Assembly: GCF_002162375.1 (NCBI RefSeq)
Contig: NZ_CP021425.1
Span: 2,291,501-2,355,500 of the forward strand
Direction of reading: 5' to 3'
DNA from: Oleiphilus messinensis
GTDB taxonomy: Bacteria; Pseudomonadota; Gammaproteobacteria; Pseudomonadales; Oleiphilaceae
Length of the DNA: 64,000 nt
Shown here: positions 39,236 through 48,184 of the stretch, piece after piece
Layout: every line of letters begins with the position of its first letter
How positions within the stretch are numbered: the first letter of the stretch is position 1
Notes under the pieces: model-generated
What the model saw: only the letters and a program-made list of their open reading frames with translations
Told to the model about the DNA's origin: nothing
Database searches by the model: none
Translations under genes and position numbers: made by a program

Positions 39236-40246
39236 CTATTTCTTTGCGAGTTCCCGAAGTGCTCTGCGTTTACTGATAAGTGTGTCTATAAATTTCGTGT
39301 AGGCAATTTTTTGTTCGAGTGCGCTTTCCAGTATTTCATTCAGATCCTGAATCAGACCCTCCAGCTCTTTACCCTGAATGCTTCCTGAACCTGCTCCGGT
39401 GGCAGCGGCTCGTGCTGGCCTGCTGGTTTCCTGCTGAAATTCCGCCTCGAGCTCTTTGCCGATTGATTCAATGACTTTGCTGTCAATCAGTTCTTTTCCC
39501 TCAAGGAACGCCATCAGCAGGGTTCGATCCATAAAGATGTTGATGCGTCTGGGTATGCCTTGTGTGAATTGGTGGAGTTTCGCCAGTGCCTGTTCTGTGA
39601 ATGCGGGTTTGTCAGTCCACCCTACATGCAGTAGTCGATGCATGACGTATTGCTTGGTTTCTGCATCGGTGAGCGCGCGCAGGTGAAATGAGGCGATCAC
39701 GCGTTGCTGGAATTGAAGCATGCTAGGGTGTTGCAAATGATCCCGAAGTTCTTCCTGACCCAGCAGAAACGTTTGCAGTAGAGGCTTGCTGTTTACTTGA
39801 TAGTTGGACAGTAGACGCAGCTCTTCCAGTGATTCATGGGAGAGGTTTTGTGCTTCATCGATGATTAGCAGTGCCCGCTGGCGGTTTCTGGATATTGTAA
39901 ACAGGTAATTCTCGATTGCCTTAATCACCTGGGCTTTGCTGTCACCGTCGGTTTGCACACCGAACGCGTTGGCAATGTGTTCCAGCAATTCTCTTGGGCT
40001 CAGATTGGATACTGATACTTGAGAGGCAACGATATGCTTGTTGTCCAGGCTATTCAGCAAGTTGCTGGCCAGTGTCGATTTTCCGGTTCCTATGGGGCCC
40101 GTGATAACAATAAAGCCCTCGCCCTGGTGGAGCCCGTACTGAAGATAATACAGTGCTTTTTTATGACAGGAGCTGGCGTAGAAGAACTGAGGATCTGGCG
40201 TCAGCTGAAACGGTTTGGCGGTGAAGCCGAAATGGGATTCGTACAT
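39236..40246 (-). CDS. XrtA-system ExeA/GspA-like ATPase
   Basis: A 336-residue AAA-type ATPase of the exosortase A-associated family (TIGR03015 pattern), related to the ExeA/GspA secretion ATPases. It opens MYESHFGFTAKPFQLTPDP, has Walker A GPIGTGKST (50-58) and Walker B LLIIDEAQNL (about 125-134), and ends in a low-complexity and Lys/Arg-rich tail. Its precise role in these loci is unknown; an energising or assembly role in export is assumed. It is the last gene of the inverted five-gene export module, 28 bp after the beta-barrel protein gene. Confidence 0.9.
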   Translation of the reverse strand: MYESHFGFTAKPFQLTPDPQFFYASSCHKKALYYLQYGLHQGEGFIVITGPIGTGKSTLASNLLNSLDNKHIVASQVSVSNLSPRELLEHIANAFGVQTDGDSKAQVIKAIENYLFTISRNRQRALLIIDEAQNLSHESLEELRLLSNYQVNSKPLLQTFLLGQEELRDHLQHPSMLQFQQRVIASFHLRALTDAETKQYVMHRLLHVGWTDKPAFTEQALAKLHQFTQGIPRRINIFMDRTLLMAFLEGKELIDSKVIESIGKELEAEFQQETSRPARAAATGAGSGSIQGKELEGLIQDLNEILESALEQKIAYTKFIDTLISKRRALRELAKK

Positions 40247-40274
40247 CGTAAAATAACCTGATTAGAGAGTCTTT

Positions 40275-41846
40275 TTAAAACCGTGCAAGTGCTGAAAGTG
40301 CAAGATGGTTTTCAATATAGTCGTCATCTGCGAGATCAGAGTGTCGTTGGCTATGACTGTATATAAGTGACGCGGAAATTTTCTGGGTGAATTGCCGCGT
40401 GAGTCTTGCGCGGTAAAGGTATTCATTCGCTTGAACCTTCGTGCTTGTATCTTGATTGGACTCGACTTTTCTCAAATCTGCTATGAAATTCAAGTTGGTC
40501 TTGCCGGAAAACTTCCAGACCCAACTGATATTTGCGCCCAGTTCTTTATCGTAATCTTTGCTGGCAAAATCATCATCGGTGAGACGCTTGGTTCTGACCC
40601 AGAAAAGGTTTCCGGTGAAGGTTGATTTCCCTTTGGAATAGTTGCTGGTCAGTCCAAGTCGTCGGGAAAGGACTTGATCTTCGCCAATCGCTGAAACAGG
40701 GACTTCAACGGTGATTAACTGCTGCCCGGGTTCTAGTGGGGTTTCGGCCGAGGCAAGGACACAATCGGCGAGACTGAAGTCGTTGCCCTCAGGGCATAGT
40801 AGTGCCCCCGTTTGGCGCTGGAAAATAAGTTGGGACAGGTTGGTCACTTCATCCAGGTATTGGATTGAATTCCGAAAATAGCGTGCTCGATGGGTCACAT
40901 TAAGTTGATAGGATTCACCAAAGAATCGTTCGGTCAAATTTGCGGCAACGCTGGTGCGTGCACTTGGATTCCAGCCAAGCCCTGCACTGATGAAATCATT
41001 ACCATCGCCTTTTTCAAACTTGTTGTACGCAAGTGATACGTGACTTCGGCTGAAGTCATACCGTGTTCCCACGCCCCAGGTCGTGGCGAGAATCTCATTT
41101 TCATCATCACCCAGAGCAACTGATTCCTCGTATTGTCCTTGAGCAAAAACAGAAAAGTTTTGCGTGACAACAAAGCTCAGACGGCCGTTGGTATTGTTAT
41201 ATTCGTTGTCTTCACTATCCGTTGCATATCCTGTAGAAAATTCCCAATCAAACATCTGCACGCGTTTACCTTCCTGAAAAACAAGGTCGGCTGAGTAAGT
41301 GCTCAGATTAACTGAATCGTTGTCGGATTTGGTCTTTCTTACTTCAAAACCCAGATCGAACTCTGTCCAAGCGCGCTGACCGGTACTGTAGTCAAAGCCG
41401 CCTGCCGCAGTTCGGGTCTCCACCCGCTCTGCACCGGACTTGCCATCATTATTTGAACTCTGGAGAAGTGACGCACGAGAATTGTTGATATTGGATTCCA
41501 GGTAGGTTCTAAGGGTGCGATCCATTGCATAGTGGTTCAGGCGTGCGTCAAGTGTATTTTCACTGCGACTGTCAACCTCTGAAGCAGTAAAGTCAATATA
41601 CCGGTAACTGTAGGAAAGCCGGTAGTCACTGCTCGGACGGGTGTCCGCTATTGTGATGGTAGGTGTGATTTCGGTGATGAACGAATCTTCCTCGTCGTTC
41701 TCCGATAAATTAACGTTGTCAGTGTATTCTTCACTGAATCCCAGAGAGGGGGTGACCCGAGGTTTTCCATTCACGGTGGCGACATGGCTAAGGATACCGA
41801 GTATAGATAACGCTGTAACTCCTTTCATCAAATTGTTAATTTCCAT
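40275..41846 (-). CDS. XrtA-system outer-membrane beta-barrel protein
   Basis: A 523-residue exported protein matching the pattern of the PEP-CTERM-system outer-membrane family (TIGR03016). A signal peptide spans about residues 1-27 (MKGVTALSILGILSHVATVNG). The rest alternates polar and hydrophobic residues typical of beta strands, and the protein ends LALSALARF, with the terminal phenylalanine recognised by the Bam complex. It may be an outer-membrane pore or secretion component for the polymer. Its neighbours are the tyrosine kinase (122 bp upstream) and the ATPase. Confidence 0.87.
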   Translation of the reverse strand: MEINNLMKGVTALSILGILSHVATVNGKPRVTPSLGFSEEYTDNVNLSENDEEDSFITEITPTITIADTRPSSDYRLSYSYRYIDFTASEVDSRSENTLDARLNHYAMDRTLRTYLESNINNSRASLLQSSNNDGKSGAERVETRTAAGGFDYSTGQRAWTEFDLGFEVRKTKSDNDSVNLSTYSADLVFQEGKRVQMFDWEFSTGYATDSEDNEYNNTNGRLSFVVTQNFSVFAQGQYEESVALGDDENEILATTWGVGTRYDFSRSHVSLAYNKFEKGDGNDFISAGLGWNPSARTSVAANLTERFFGESYQLNVTHRARYFRNSIQYLDEVTNLSQLIFQRQTGALLCPEGNDFSLADCVLASAETPLEPGQQLITVEVPVSAIGEDQVLSRRLGLTSNYSKGKSTFTGNLFWVRTKRLTDDDFASKDYDKELGANISWVWKFSGKTNLNFIADLRKVESNQDTSTKVQANEYLYRARLTRQFTQKISASLIYSHSQRHSDLADDDYIENHLALSALARF

Positions 41847-41968
41847 GGTTGTCCTTTACTGGAGGGTAAACAGTTTCAGCGGTCTGGAACGTTGGAAACT
41901 TCAAGTAGTTTCCAGTGCGTGTCCAACGCTACAGTCTGGAGTGCAGTTTCTGTAGCGCTCTGGTGCAA

Positions 41969-43084
41969 TTAGCTTTCGGCATAATAATTGTAGCCATAGT
42001 AGTCTTGCCATGCTCGCTTGGACTTGTTTAAAAGAAAGCCGATCGCCAGATTTTCATCCAGCTGGCTGACTGCTTTTTCGACATCTGCCAGCTTGGTTTT
42101 CTCTTCTTCAACCACAACGACGGCCTGACCCACCAGGTTTGCCATAACATGGGTTTCGTTTACACCAAGAAGAGGGGGGGCATCAAAAATAACGACCCGG
42201 TCGCTGTATCGAGTGGCCAACTCGTTTGTTAATCGATTCATTTTTTCTGATGCCAGTAGTTCTGTAGACAGGTCGTGAGGTTTACCGGCCGGGATGAATT
42301 TGAAGTTATCGATATTAGTGCTGAAGATAATTTCGGAGACATCTTTTATTTTGCCGCTAAGGTAGTCTGTTAGGCCTACCTCAGGTTTTACGCCCAGTTC
42401 CCGGGCCACACTGGGTCGCACTACATCCGAATCAACCAGTAGTACTGTTTTATCTTGCTCCAGCGCCATATTCAATGCCAGATTGATGGATGAAAACGTT
42501 TTGCCTTCGTGGGGGTTGCAGCTTGATACGATTATGAGGTTTGGGTGATGGAGCGTTTTCGAAAGCGCCCCGAATGCATTGTTTAGCAATTTTCGTTTAA
42601 TCGCTCGGAACTGTTCTTTAATTACTTTATTACTGCTTTGTTTATGCACATAACCTCTGGACTCCAGGTAGTGCAAATCAATTTCAACGTACTGAGAGCC
42701 GGAATTATTATCGTCAGCTGTGTCGGAAGGTGCTGACTGAGCACGTTCTTCTATCGCTGAATTTGATTGATGCTGCTCGGAGGTTTGTTTGTTGCTGGTC
42801 TCTTTTGCTGCTGGTGCCGATGCTGCAGTGGTATCTGAATCAGATGGTGCTGGGCGTGTAGGCGCAGTAATCACGTCTTCACTGGTGCCATGGGGGGATT
42901 CAGTTGCCCCGCCTGTTGATGTTTTTGCCTGCGCAACAGATTCCGAGGCGTTTTCCTGGTTAAGGTTTTCTTCTCCGTCGGGTACGGATGTCGTGTTTTG
43001 GCTTTCCTCTGGAGATGAACTCTTGTCTTTTTCGGGGTCCTGCTTGCCTTGCAGTTGGGCCATTGCTTTTTCTATCGTACTCAT
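41969..43084 (-). CDS. Exopolysaccharide tyrosine autokinase (XrtA/PEP-CTERM type)
   Basis: A 371-residue BY-kinase of the exosortase A type (TIGR03018 pattern), with the cytoplasmic kinase separate from the chain-length protein. Residues about 15-125 are a low-complexity, Ser/Thr/Asp/Glu/Gln-rich linker. The kinase core has Walker A CNPHEGKTFSS, Walker A' LLVDSDVVRPS and Walker B VVIFDAPPLL. The C-terminus ends DYYGYNYYAES, a tyrosine cluster for autophosphorylation. It controls polymerisation and export with the Wzz-like protein encoded 34 bp upstream. The phosphatase at 34527 is its likely counterpart. Confidence 0.92.
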   Translation of the reverse strand: MSTIEKAMAQLQGKQDPEKDKSSSPEESQNTTSVPDGEENLNQENASESVAQAKTSTGGATESPHGTSEDVITAPTRPAPSDSDTTAASAPAAKETSNKQTSEQHQSNSAIEERAQSAPSDTADDNNSGSQYVEIDLHYLESRGYVHKQSSNKVIKEQFRAIKRKLLNNAFGALSKTLHHPNLIIVSSCNPHEGKTFSSINLALNMALEQDKTVLLVDSDVVRPSVARELGVKPEVGLTDYLSGKIKDVSEIIFSTNIDNFKFIPAGKPHDLSTELLASEKMNRLTNELATRYSDRVVIFDAPPLLGVNETHVMANLVGQAVVVVEEEKTKLADVEKAVSQLDENLAIGFLLNKSKRAWQDYYGYNYYAES

Positions 43085-43118
43085 AACTTAATCAATCCTC
43101 TGCGTATATCGGCAAGTA

Positions 43119-44675
43119 TCAGGAAAAATATTTTATTTGAAGGAACAGCAGCACAGCGTATGTTGTGAGTGCTAATCCCAGTGCGCCAAAGAAGACGAGA
43201 TTCATCCAATTTGTCGCTGCTGTGCGACCGGAAACGTTATCCAGCACAGATACGGTGCCAAACACCGGGTAATTGGTCAGCTTGGTCAATTGCGATCCTG
43301 ACATAACAGTAGGATTGATCAGGCTGAACAGCAACGCTAACCCGGTACCCGCTGCGATCGAAAATACGGTAACGATCGACAGGAGTAGTTTGCGGTTGGG
43401 CCCTGTCGGATGAAGCGGAACACGAGGGGGTTCAATGATCTTGAACTGAATGTCATCTGCGGTGAGGTCGGCACTTTGAGAGAGCCTGGCCTGCTCGCGG
43501 CGGGACAGAAGCTCATTGTACTTTTGTTTGGTAATTTCATAGTCCCGATTTAGGCCGACCAGTTTTGACTCGATTTCCGGTATAAGATGAATCTTGTCTT
43601 CGATTTGGCGTACTTTTTCTTCGTAATCCCGGACTCTGACCTGGAGTGATGCTTTCTCGTTTTCGAGTCGGTTGACGTTTATTTTCATCTGCTGATAGAC
43701 CGGGTTTTTATCCAGGGTTTCATCATGGGTATTTGCTGGCATGGCTTTCTGGATTTCCGCGACTTCAGCTGCGCGCTGTACTTCCAGGTCTTCAATTCGC
43801 TTGGTGAGCTCCATAACATTGGGGTGCCGCTCAGTATACTTCAGTGAGAGGTCGTCCAGTTGTTTTCGGAGTTGCTCAATTCGAGCATCAAACTGAGTCG
43901 AAATTTGAGTTTGCTGGGCTTTGGGTTGCACCAGCCCGAACGAGGGCTCTTCGCCTTCAAGTTGGCGCTGGGCTGAGGCCAGGCGGGAATTGACTTCTCT
44001 CAGTTGCAGCTGGGCTTCATCGAGTCGTGATTTGTGTTGCGATAGTGTCGAGTAGTAGGAGCTGACATTTGCACCAATGTTATTGGCATATTTTTGCTTG
44101 AACTCCGTTAATTTTTTCTCGCCGTTCAGCAAGCGGTTTTCATATTCCTTTATCTGTCGGTCGAGGAACTGTTCAGCTGTGTCGGCCTCGCTTCGTGTTT
44201 CGCCCAAAGTGTTTTCGATAAACACATCGAGCGCCGACTGGACGACATTTTTTGCCTCCTGGGGGGATTTGGAATCATACGAAAGCGTGAAAATGTTTTC
44301 CCTGTTAGCTGCGCCAATCTTCAGGTTCGATTTCAGTGTATCCAGAGCGGACTGGAATTCCGCATCGTTTTCAGTCATTACGTCCAGATCAGACAATCTT
44401 GCGATTTTTTCCAGATTGGGTCGGGTCATTAGCGTTTTGACGATTAACCGGATCTGGTAATCCGTATTGGGCTGAACGGTGAGGCCACGGAGTAACGGAC
44501 GCAGGAGTGATTGCGTATCAACGTAAACTTGAGCTTTAGAGGCATATTGATCCGGCATTTTCCAGACCGCATACCAGCCCAGTGGGCAAATGGCCCAAAT
44601 CGCCAGTACGATGAATATCCTTTTTAGCCAGATACCTTTCAAGTACACAAATATCTGGTCAATCACATCCTGCAT
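43119..44675 (-). CDS. Wzz-type chain-length determinant (XrtA/PEP-CTERM type)
   Basis: A 518-residue polysaccharide co-polymerase of the TIGR03007 pattern. There are membrane segments near residues 17-37 and 425-448 and a third at the C-terminus (FGALGLALTTYAVLLFLQ). Between them is a periplasmic domain with long coiled coils (about 160-390). The proline-rich PPRVPLHPTGPNRK before the second membrane segment is the Wzz signature. It controls polymer length and links polymerase to the export lipoprotein. It lies between the export gene (137 bp upstream) and the tyrosine kinase (34 bp downstream). Confidence 0.93.
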   Translation of the reverse strand: MQDVIDQIFVYLKGIWLKRIFIVLAIWAICPLGWYAVWKMPDQYASKAQVYVDTQSLLRPLLRGLTVQPNTDYQIRLIVKTLMTRPNLEKIARLSDLDVMTENDAEFQSALDTLKSNLKIGAANRENIFTLSYDSKSPQEAKNVVQSALDVFIENTLGETRSEADTAEQFLDRQIKEYENRLLNGEKKLTEFKQKYANNIGANVSSYYSTLSQHKSRLDEAQLQLREVNSRLASAQRQLEGEEPSFGLVQPKAQQTQISTQFDARIEQLRKQLDDLSLKYTERHPNVMELTKRIEDLEVQRAAEVAEIQKAMPANTHDETLDKNPVYQQMKINVNRLENEKASLQVRVRDYEEKVRQIEDKIHLIPEIESKLVGLNRDYEITKQKYNELLSRREQARLSQSADLTADDIQFKIIEPPRVPLHPTGPNRKLLLSIVTVFSIAAGTGLALLFSLINPTVMSGSQLTKLTNYPVFGTVSVLDNVSGRTAATNWMNLVFFGALGLALTTYAVLLFLQIKYFS

Positions 44676-44812
44676 AAAAACTAAACCTCATTATCATGGT
44701 GCCAAGGGCCGGGTAGATTGTGAAAAAATCGTTCCGAGCTGTTTCGGGTGTCGATCGCGCCAGCACGAAATGTTGCGTGAAAACGCGACGATATCAGTAA
44801 TTTCGTGAGTGA

Positions 44813-45499
44813 TTAGAACCATGCTTCCGGGATAATAATGATATCGCCAGGCAGCATGTCTACATTTGCAGTAATATCACCATCGTTGACCAAGTCATCT
44901 ATGCGCAGCCCGTATTGCGTATATTGATTATCAACCACTCTAACCAGAGTAGCATTGTTTCCGGCTGCGAACTCAGTTAAACCGTTTACGTTAATCATGA
45001 CGTCAAGCAAGGTCATGTTTCGGGCATAGGGAATGGCTCGGGGTTGGGACGCTTCGCCGATGATTCGAACCTGTTCACTGAAAGGGCCTACGAACTCCAG
45101 TACGCTTACCGAAACAATCGGGTCACGAATATAAACCGAAAGTGCCTTCTCGATGTGACGTGCCACCTCTGTGGGAGTCTTTCCTGAAACTGGAATGTCC
45201 TCTACCAGAGACGTTGTGATCATGCCATCCGGGCGAACTTCAAACGTGCCACTTATCTCCGGGTTCCCCCACACGAATACGTTAACTTCATCATAAGGGC
45301 CAATGAGGTATTTGTAGCTCTGTGGCGATTCTGTAGCCGATGCCTGTACGGTCGCTTCCGGCAGCATTGGCTTTGAGCTGCATCCGGTCAGCACGAGTAG
45401 AATCAGTGCAGATAAGTAAGTGCATGCTTTCCGAAGCCTTGGGAGTGTGTTTTGGGGCGAAATTTTCAGGAGATCTCGAGTATTAACGTGTTTGCCCAT
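44813..45499 (-). CDS. Polysaccharide export outer-membrane lipoprotein (Wza/KpsD family)
   Basis: A 228-residue polysaccharide export protein of the XrtA type (TIGR03027 pattern). The lipobox LVLTGC puts the lipidated Cys at residue 40 when the ATG at 45499 is used; this start also fits a -10 element 47 bp upstream. Two further in-frame starts lie at 45559 and 45580. The poly_export domain begins YKYLIGPYDEVNVFVWGNPE, followed by an SLBB-type region. As a Wza relative it should form part of the outer-membrane export channel. It is the first gene of the inverted module. Confidence 0.92.
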   Translation of the reverse strand: MGKHVNTRDLLKISPQNTLPRLRKACTYLSALILLVLTGCSSKPMLPEATVQASATESPQSYKYLIGPYDEVNVFVWGNPEISGTFEVRPDGMITTSLVEDIPVSGKTPTEVARHIEKALSVYIRDPIVSVSVLEFVGPFSEQVRIIGEASQPRAIPYARNMTLLDVMINVNGLTEFAAGNNATLVRVVDNQYTQYGLRIDDLVNDGDITANVDMLPGDIIIIPEAWF

Positions 45500-45545
45500 A
45501 TCCTTGAACCTTGTTTTTGGCGTTTGAATTTGACTTATCTCTTTA

Positions 45546-45551
45546 ATTATA
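45546..45551 (-). promoter_or_regulatory. Probable -10 element for the inverted export module
   Basis: A perfect TATAAT reads on the minus strand at 45551-45546, 47 bp before the export gene ATG at 45499. A TTGTCA lies upstream, but with 23 bp of spacing it is too far to be a normal -35. The promoter is therefore either weak or activator-dependent. Confidence 0.45.
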
Positions 45552-45580
45552 AGTTGCATTTTGGTGTCGTACGATGACAA

Positions 45581-46129
45581 ATTGCCAAAAAAGACTGTGT
45601 TTTTGTTAAAAAATGCAAATTACCGAATTATTTCACCAGATTACAAAGCTGGTAATTGACAATTTAGCGTCAGACAGCAGAATATCCCCTCAGGATTTAC
45701 ATCCCGGAGGCAATTTGAGTTCCCGCTTGGTGGGTTCTTGGCCTGTATTTGGGAATATTGACCGGATTACCGGCAAAGGACTCGTTTTTTTGATTTGGAA
45801 TATCATTTTTTCGCAATACGTTCACGGTATCGTATTCGTCCAAGAGCGCTTCAAGCAGCGCTACTCTTTAGTCCCGTCTTATTCGAGCCTCAGTCCACCG
45901 GTCTGTGAGGAACCATAAGCGGTCTCTGCTGAATTAAGTTACACTGGTTGTTAGTGTCCAGGTTTGAAGTGGTCGTTTTTGATGCTTTCAGATTTCGAGG
46001 CACACAGATTTTAGAGTTCATGCGTTTTTAGAGTACGTAGATTGTTAAAGCACAAATGTATTTTAAAGTATAAATGTTTTTAAAGTACGCAGGTTAAAGG
46101 AAACCCTCCCGGAATTATTTGGAACAGTG
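45581..46129. promoter_or_regulatory. Central divergent control region of the exopolysaccharide locus
   Basis: This AT-rich region of about 550 bp separates the leftward export module from the rightward wecB-led operon. It holds overlapping dyads near 45618-45657 (AATTACC/GGTAATT and ACCAG/CTGGT) and, at 46009-46093, five degenerate tandem copies of a 16-bp T-rich unit, listed separately. An ORF at 45613-45918 reads 101 codons but has no recognisable family features and is not called. Regulators such as PrsK/PrsR were not seen in the window. Confidence 0.5.
46009..46093 (+). repeat. Five degenerate 16-bp tandem repeats upstream of wecB
   Basis: Copies of a unit like TTTTWAAAGTAYRNAxG begin at about 46009, 46025, 46045, 46061 and 46077; four steps are 16 bp or close to it and one is 20 bp. 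The block ends 36 bp before the wecB ATG. It would place T-tracts at roughly 1.5 helical turns, and may bind a regulator or curve the DNA. Confidence 0.6.
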
Positions 46130-47281
46130 ATGAAAAGCCAACAGTTTAAGGTCTTATGTATCGTCGGAGCCCGTCCGAACTTCATGAAAATTGCGCCTAT
46201 TATTGAAGCGTTTTCAGAATATCCTGATGTTACAACCACGTTATTGCACACTGGCCAGCATTATGATCATGCGATGAAGTCGCTTTTGTTTGATCAATTG
46301 GGGTTGCCGGTGCCAGATATCGATCTGGAAGTTCGGGGTGGCACCCATGCAGAGCAAACTGCAAATATTATGTTGCGCTTCGAGCCGGTACTGGATGACT
46401 TGAAGCCAGATACCGTTTTGGTGGTTGGGGATGTCAATTCCACGATTGCTTGTGCCTTGGTTGCAGTGAAAAAGCATATACCTGTAATACATGTTGAGGC
46501 TGGCTTACGCAGCGGCGATATGGATATGCCGGAAGAGGTAAATCGGGTTCTGACCGATCAGATATCCAGTTTGCTTTATACCACTGAAAAGTTGGGTAAT
46601 GAAAACCTCGGAAAAGAAGGTATTGCGGCAGAGAAAGTGCGCTTTGCTGGTAATGTGATGATCGATACGCTTTTGAAGAATCGGGCGATTGCACCTGAAT
46701 TGACAACGGTGATCGATACTTATGGGCTGGAGGCGGTTCAACCTGCTTTAGATAGAGTTGACGGGCGTTATGTTTTCCTCACAATGCACCGTCCCTCCAA
46801 TGTCGATGACCCGGCAATCTTGGAAGAGCTACTGTTAGCCATCGCGGACATTGCCCGGCAAACCCCTGTGATCTTTGCCGTTCATCCTCGAACCAAAGGC
46901 AATATCGAAAAGTTCAACCTTGGGCATCTGTTACAGAGTGATGGAATTTTCACAACAGAGCCAGTTGGTTATCTGGATTCAATCACGCTAATGGCTAATG
47001 CGTTATTAGTGCTCACCGACTCGGGTGGTATTCAAGAAGAAACCACCGCTTTGGGCGTTCCTTGTATAACGATGCGTCACAATACTGAACGCTGGATCAC
47101 GGTAACCGAAGGCACCAATACAATTGTTGGGACTGACAGTGCAAAAATAAAGTCAGAGTATCAGGCGATCATTGATGGTAAGGGGAAGGCGGGTCGTCAA
47201 CCCGAGTTATGGGATGGTCAGGCTGCCAAGCGTATTGCCGCCGATATCCGGGAATGGTTGGTATCGAATGCGGCCAGTTGA
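46130..47281 (+). CDS. wecB: UDP-N-acetylglucosamine 2-epimerase (non-hydrolysing)
   Basis: WecB interconverts UDP-GlcNAc and UDP-ManNAc. The 383-residue protein has GARPNFMK, LHTGQHYD, HVEAGLRSGDMDMPEE and TDSGGIQEETTALGVP, all diagnostic of the non-hydrolysing type. The ATG at 46130 has GGA seven bases upstream; a GTG one codon earlier is possible. It leads the rightward operon. With the TviB-type dehydrogenase at 36163 it could yield UDP-ManNAcA, depending on that enzyme's specificity. Confidence 0.95.
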   Translation: MKSQQFKVLCIVGARPNFMKIAPIIEAFSEYPDVTTTLLHTGQHYDHAMKSLLFDQLGLPVPDIDLEVRGGTHAEQTANIMLRFEPVLDDLKPDTVLVVGDVNSTIACALVAVKKHIPVIHVEAGLRSGDMDMPEEVNRVLTDQISSLLYTTEKLGNENLGKEGIAAEKVRFAGNVMIDTLLKNRAIAPELTTVIDTYGLEAVQPALDRVDGRYVFLTMHRPSNVDDPAILEELLLAIADIARQTPVIFAVHPRTKGNIEKFNLGHLLQSDGIFTTEPVGYLDSITLMANALLVLTDSGGIQEETTALGVPCITMRHNTERWITVTEGTNTIVGTDSAKIKSEYQAIIDGKGKAGRQPELWDGQAAKRIAADIREWLVSNAAS

Positions 47282-47332
47282 TGTTGAAGTTTTATTCGGG
47301 ATGATAGTGATAGTGATGAGGTCTGAGTCGAG

Positions 47333-48184
47333 ATGTTGAGTAGCGCTCAAAATGCAATGTCTGTGGATGTTGAAGATTACTTTCAGGTGTCCGCTTTTGA
47401 GAATATCATTAGCCGGGACAGTTGGGATACGCTCCCGCTGCGTGTAGATTACTCCACAAACCGGCTTCTGGATCTGTTCGCTCGAAAACAGGTCAAAGCG
47501 ACGTTTTTTACTTTGGGATGGGTTGCTGAGAGACGGCCTGATCTGGTGCGAAAAATTGTTGCCGAAGGGCATGAGATTGCCAGTCATGGTTATGGCCACG
47601 AGCGCGTTACGGAAATGTCCCGGGATGCGTTCCGTCAGGATGTGGATCGAGCAAAAAAGATTCTCGAAGATATTTCGGGTGAAGAGGTAATTGGATACCG
47701 TGCACCAAGCTTCTCTATCAATGATACCAATCGCTGGGTATTCGATGAGCTGGTTGCGCTGGGCTACCGCTATAGTTCCAGTACTTACCCGGTCAAGCAT
47801 GACCTGTACGGAGTGCCTCACTGGCCTCGTTTCAAGTACAAACTCGACAATGGTTTGATTGAGATTCCGATGACAACCCTCAAAATCGGAGAGAAAACAA
47901 TCCCGATCTCAGGGGGTGGTTTTTTCCGGCTATACCCATATTGGTTGACTCGATTCATGTTGAGTTTATTTCATCGCAGAGAATCTGCACCTGGCATATT
48001 TTATATGCATCCCTGGGAACTGGACGCGGAGCAGCCGCGACAAGCTAACCTACCGGCAAAAACCCGATTCAGGCATTACCTCAATATAAACAAGCATGAA
48101 CGCCGCTTGGAGAAGCTTGTTTCTGACTTCAAGTGGGGCAGAATGGACGAAGTATTCAGCATTAGGGAGGCTGTCAATGCCTGA
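47333..48184 (+). CDS. XrtA-system polysaccharide deacetylase
   Basis: A 283-residue NodB-homology (CE4) deacetylase of the exosortase A type (TIGR03006 pattern). Metal-binding motifs are SVDVEDYFQ, with the catalytic aspartate, and the HEIASHGYGH pair of histidines. GYRAPSFSIND and FYMHPWELD are the later conserved motifs. No signal peptide is visible. It may remove N-acetyl groups from the polymer or a precursor. It is 51 bp after wecB, and its end overlaps the FemAB gene by 8 bp. Confidence 0.92.
   Translation: MLSSAQNAMSVDVEDYFQVSAFENIISRDSWDTLPLRVDYSTNRLLDLFARKQVKATFFTLGWVAERRPDLVRKIVAEGHEIASHGYGHERVTEMSRDAFRQDVDRAKKILEDISGEEVIGYRAPSFSINDTNRWVFDELVALGYRYSSSTYPVKHDLYGVPHWPRFKYKLDNGLIEIPMTTLKIGEKTIPISGGGFFRLYPYWLTRFMLSLFHRRESAPGIFYMHPWELDAEQPRQANLPAKTRFRHYLNINKHERRLEKLVSDFKWGRMDEVFSIREAVNA

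Noticed and set aside
45613-45918. 101-codon open frame between the export and wecB genes
   Set aside because: It has no recognisable family features, begins without a ribosome-binding site and lies in an AT-rich divergent promoter region; most likely chance.
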